In this document: one piece after another, positions 12,706 through 13,544 of the stretch
How the letters are laid out: every line of letters starts with the position of its first letter
How positions within the stretch are numbered: the stretch's first letter is position 1
NCBI GenBank assembly: GCA_947476855.1
Contig: CANJSR010000081.1
Location: forward strand, 1 to 13,544
DNA: 13,544 nucleotides
Origin: Acetobacteraceae bacterium
Lineage (GTDB): Bacteria > Pseudomonadota > Alphaproteobacteria > Acetobacterales > Acetobacteraceae
Reading direction: 5' to 3'
The notes under the pieces: model-generated
Told to the model about the DNA's origin: nothing
The model's input: the letters and a program-made list of their open reading frames with translations, nothing else
The model's database searches: none
Translations under genes and position numbers: made by a program

Positions 12706-13544
12706 TGGACCAGAAGCGGCTCTTCCTGGCGATCGCGATTTCGCTCGCCATCATGATCGGCTTCCAGACGCTGCTGGCGCCGAATGTGCCGCAGCCTCCC
12801 GCGAAGCAGACGACGACCGAGGCCGCGAGGCCGGCGACCTCGGGCGGCGCCGACGCGACCCCGGGGGCGTCCGTGGGTGGTTCGGCCACCGCGCCGGTCA
12901 CCGCCGCGACGACGGTGCCCAAGGAAGTGCCGCGCGTGCCGATCGAGGCCCGTCGCGTCAAAGGCTCCATCAGCCTTCTCGGCGCGCGGATCGACGACCT
13001 GGTGCTGACCGACTATCGGGAGACGATTGACCCCACGTCCCCCTTCGTCCGGCTGCTCGAACCCCGCTCGGACGCGAAGCCCTATTATGCCCAGTACGGC
13101 TGGACGGCCCCGCCCGGCGAAGCCATCAAGGTACCGGACAACGACACCGTCTGGACCTCCTCGGGCGGTACGCTCGGGACCGACAAGCCCGTCACCCTGT
13201 CCTGGAACAACGGCGCCGGCCTGACCTTCCTGCTCGAAATCTCGGTCGACGACGAATATCTGTTCAGCGTCCGCCAGTCGGTGAAGAACGCGACCGGAGA
13301 GGCCGTGCGGCTGTTCCCCTGGTCGCGCATCCGCCGCGACTACAAGCCGCAGGTCCTTGGCTACTACATCCTGTTCGAGGGTCTGCTGGGCGTCGTCGAC
13401 GGCAAGCTGCAGGAAATCACCTACGACGCCGCCAAGAGCGACGGGCCGAAGAAGAAGGGCATCGCCTTCGAATCCCCCGCCGTTGGCGGCTGGACCGGCA
13501 TCACCGACAAGTACTGGCTGGCCGCGCTGATCCCCGACCAGCAG
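12705..13544 (+). CDS. yidC: Membrane protein insertase YidC, N-terminal part (runs off the window)
   Basis: The frame stays open from ATG 12705 to the last base, 280 codons, about half of a normal YidC. YidC inserts proteins into the inner membrane, alone or with SecYEG. Present here are the first membrane helix (residues ~5-25, RLFLAIAISLAIMIGFQTLL), a Pro/Ala/Thr/Gly-rich periplasmic linker (~28-75) and most of the large periplasmic P1 beta domain. Near the fragment end are ILFEGLLGVVDGKLQEI and GGWTGITDKYWLAALIPDQ, both typical of gram-negative YidC. The catalytic five-helix core lies beyond the window. The TGATG overlap with yidD makes it the last visible gene of the operon. Confidence 0.96.
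   Translation, partial: MDQKRLFLAIAISLAIMIGFQTLLAPNVPQPPAKQTTTEAARPATSGGADATPGASVGGSATAPVTAATTVPKEVPRVPIEARRVKGSISLLGARIDDLVLTDYRETIDPTSPFVRLLEPRSDAKPYYAQYGWTAPPGEAIKVPDNDTVWTSSGGTLGTDKPVTLSWNNGAGLTFLLEISVDDEYLFSVRQSVKNATGEAVRLFPWSRIRRDYKPQVLGYYILFEGLLGVVDGKLQEITYDAAKSDGPKKKGIAFESPAVGGWTGITDKYWLAALIPDQQ

Overview
The window is GC-rich, densely coding DNA that looks like an alphaproteobacterial chromosome, most likely Rhodospirillales/Acetobacteraceae. The reasons are the gene order rpmH-rnpA-yidD-yidC, a large multi-domain glycosyltransferase with repeated beta-rich modules, and the strong GC3 bias. The taxon is inferred from gene order and protein style, without a database search.

Layout. 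(1) 1-1418, plus strand: the 3' end of an ABC permease followed by its ATPase, an importer of the Fe(III)/polyamine type. (2) 1419-1578: a convergent intergenic stretch with two very GC-rich hairpins. (3) 1579-3081, minus strand: hldE, the bifunctional enzyme of ADP-heptose synthesis. (4) About 3265-9426, plus strand: a small surface-glycan block. It holds a small two-repeat 'YPDV' protein, a short region with three ~30-bp tandem repeats and traces of a broken reading frame, a 1582-residue mosaic transferase (beta modules, two GT2-like domains, one GT9 heptosyltransferase-like domain), and a cysQ/inositol-monophosphatase-family gene overlapping its stop. (5) 9475-11584, minus strand: a two-gene unit encoding a TVP38/VTT-family membrane protein and a pyridine-nucleotide disulphide oxidoreductase related to MerA and dihydrolipoyl dehydrogenase. 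(6) 11701-13544, plus strand: a clear sigma-70-like promoter, then rpmH, rnpA, yidD and the first half of yidC.

How the genes fit together. HldE makes the activated heptose that GT9 enzymes commonly use, and a GT9 domain is present in the large transferase next door. Regions 3 and 4 are therefore plausibly one lipopolysaccharide or extracellular glycan locus. The TVP38/oxidoreductase pair is a recurring neighbourhood of uncertain function. The rpmH-yidC block is housekeeping: ribosomal protein L34, RNase P protein, and membrane-protein insertion.

I see no CRISPR array, tRNA, rRNA, insertion sequence or phage gene. Nothing here is certain to be an undescribed system. The best leads are the mosaic glycan enzyme with its unusual partners, and the repeat-bearing, apparently frameshifted remnant just upstream of it.
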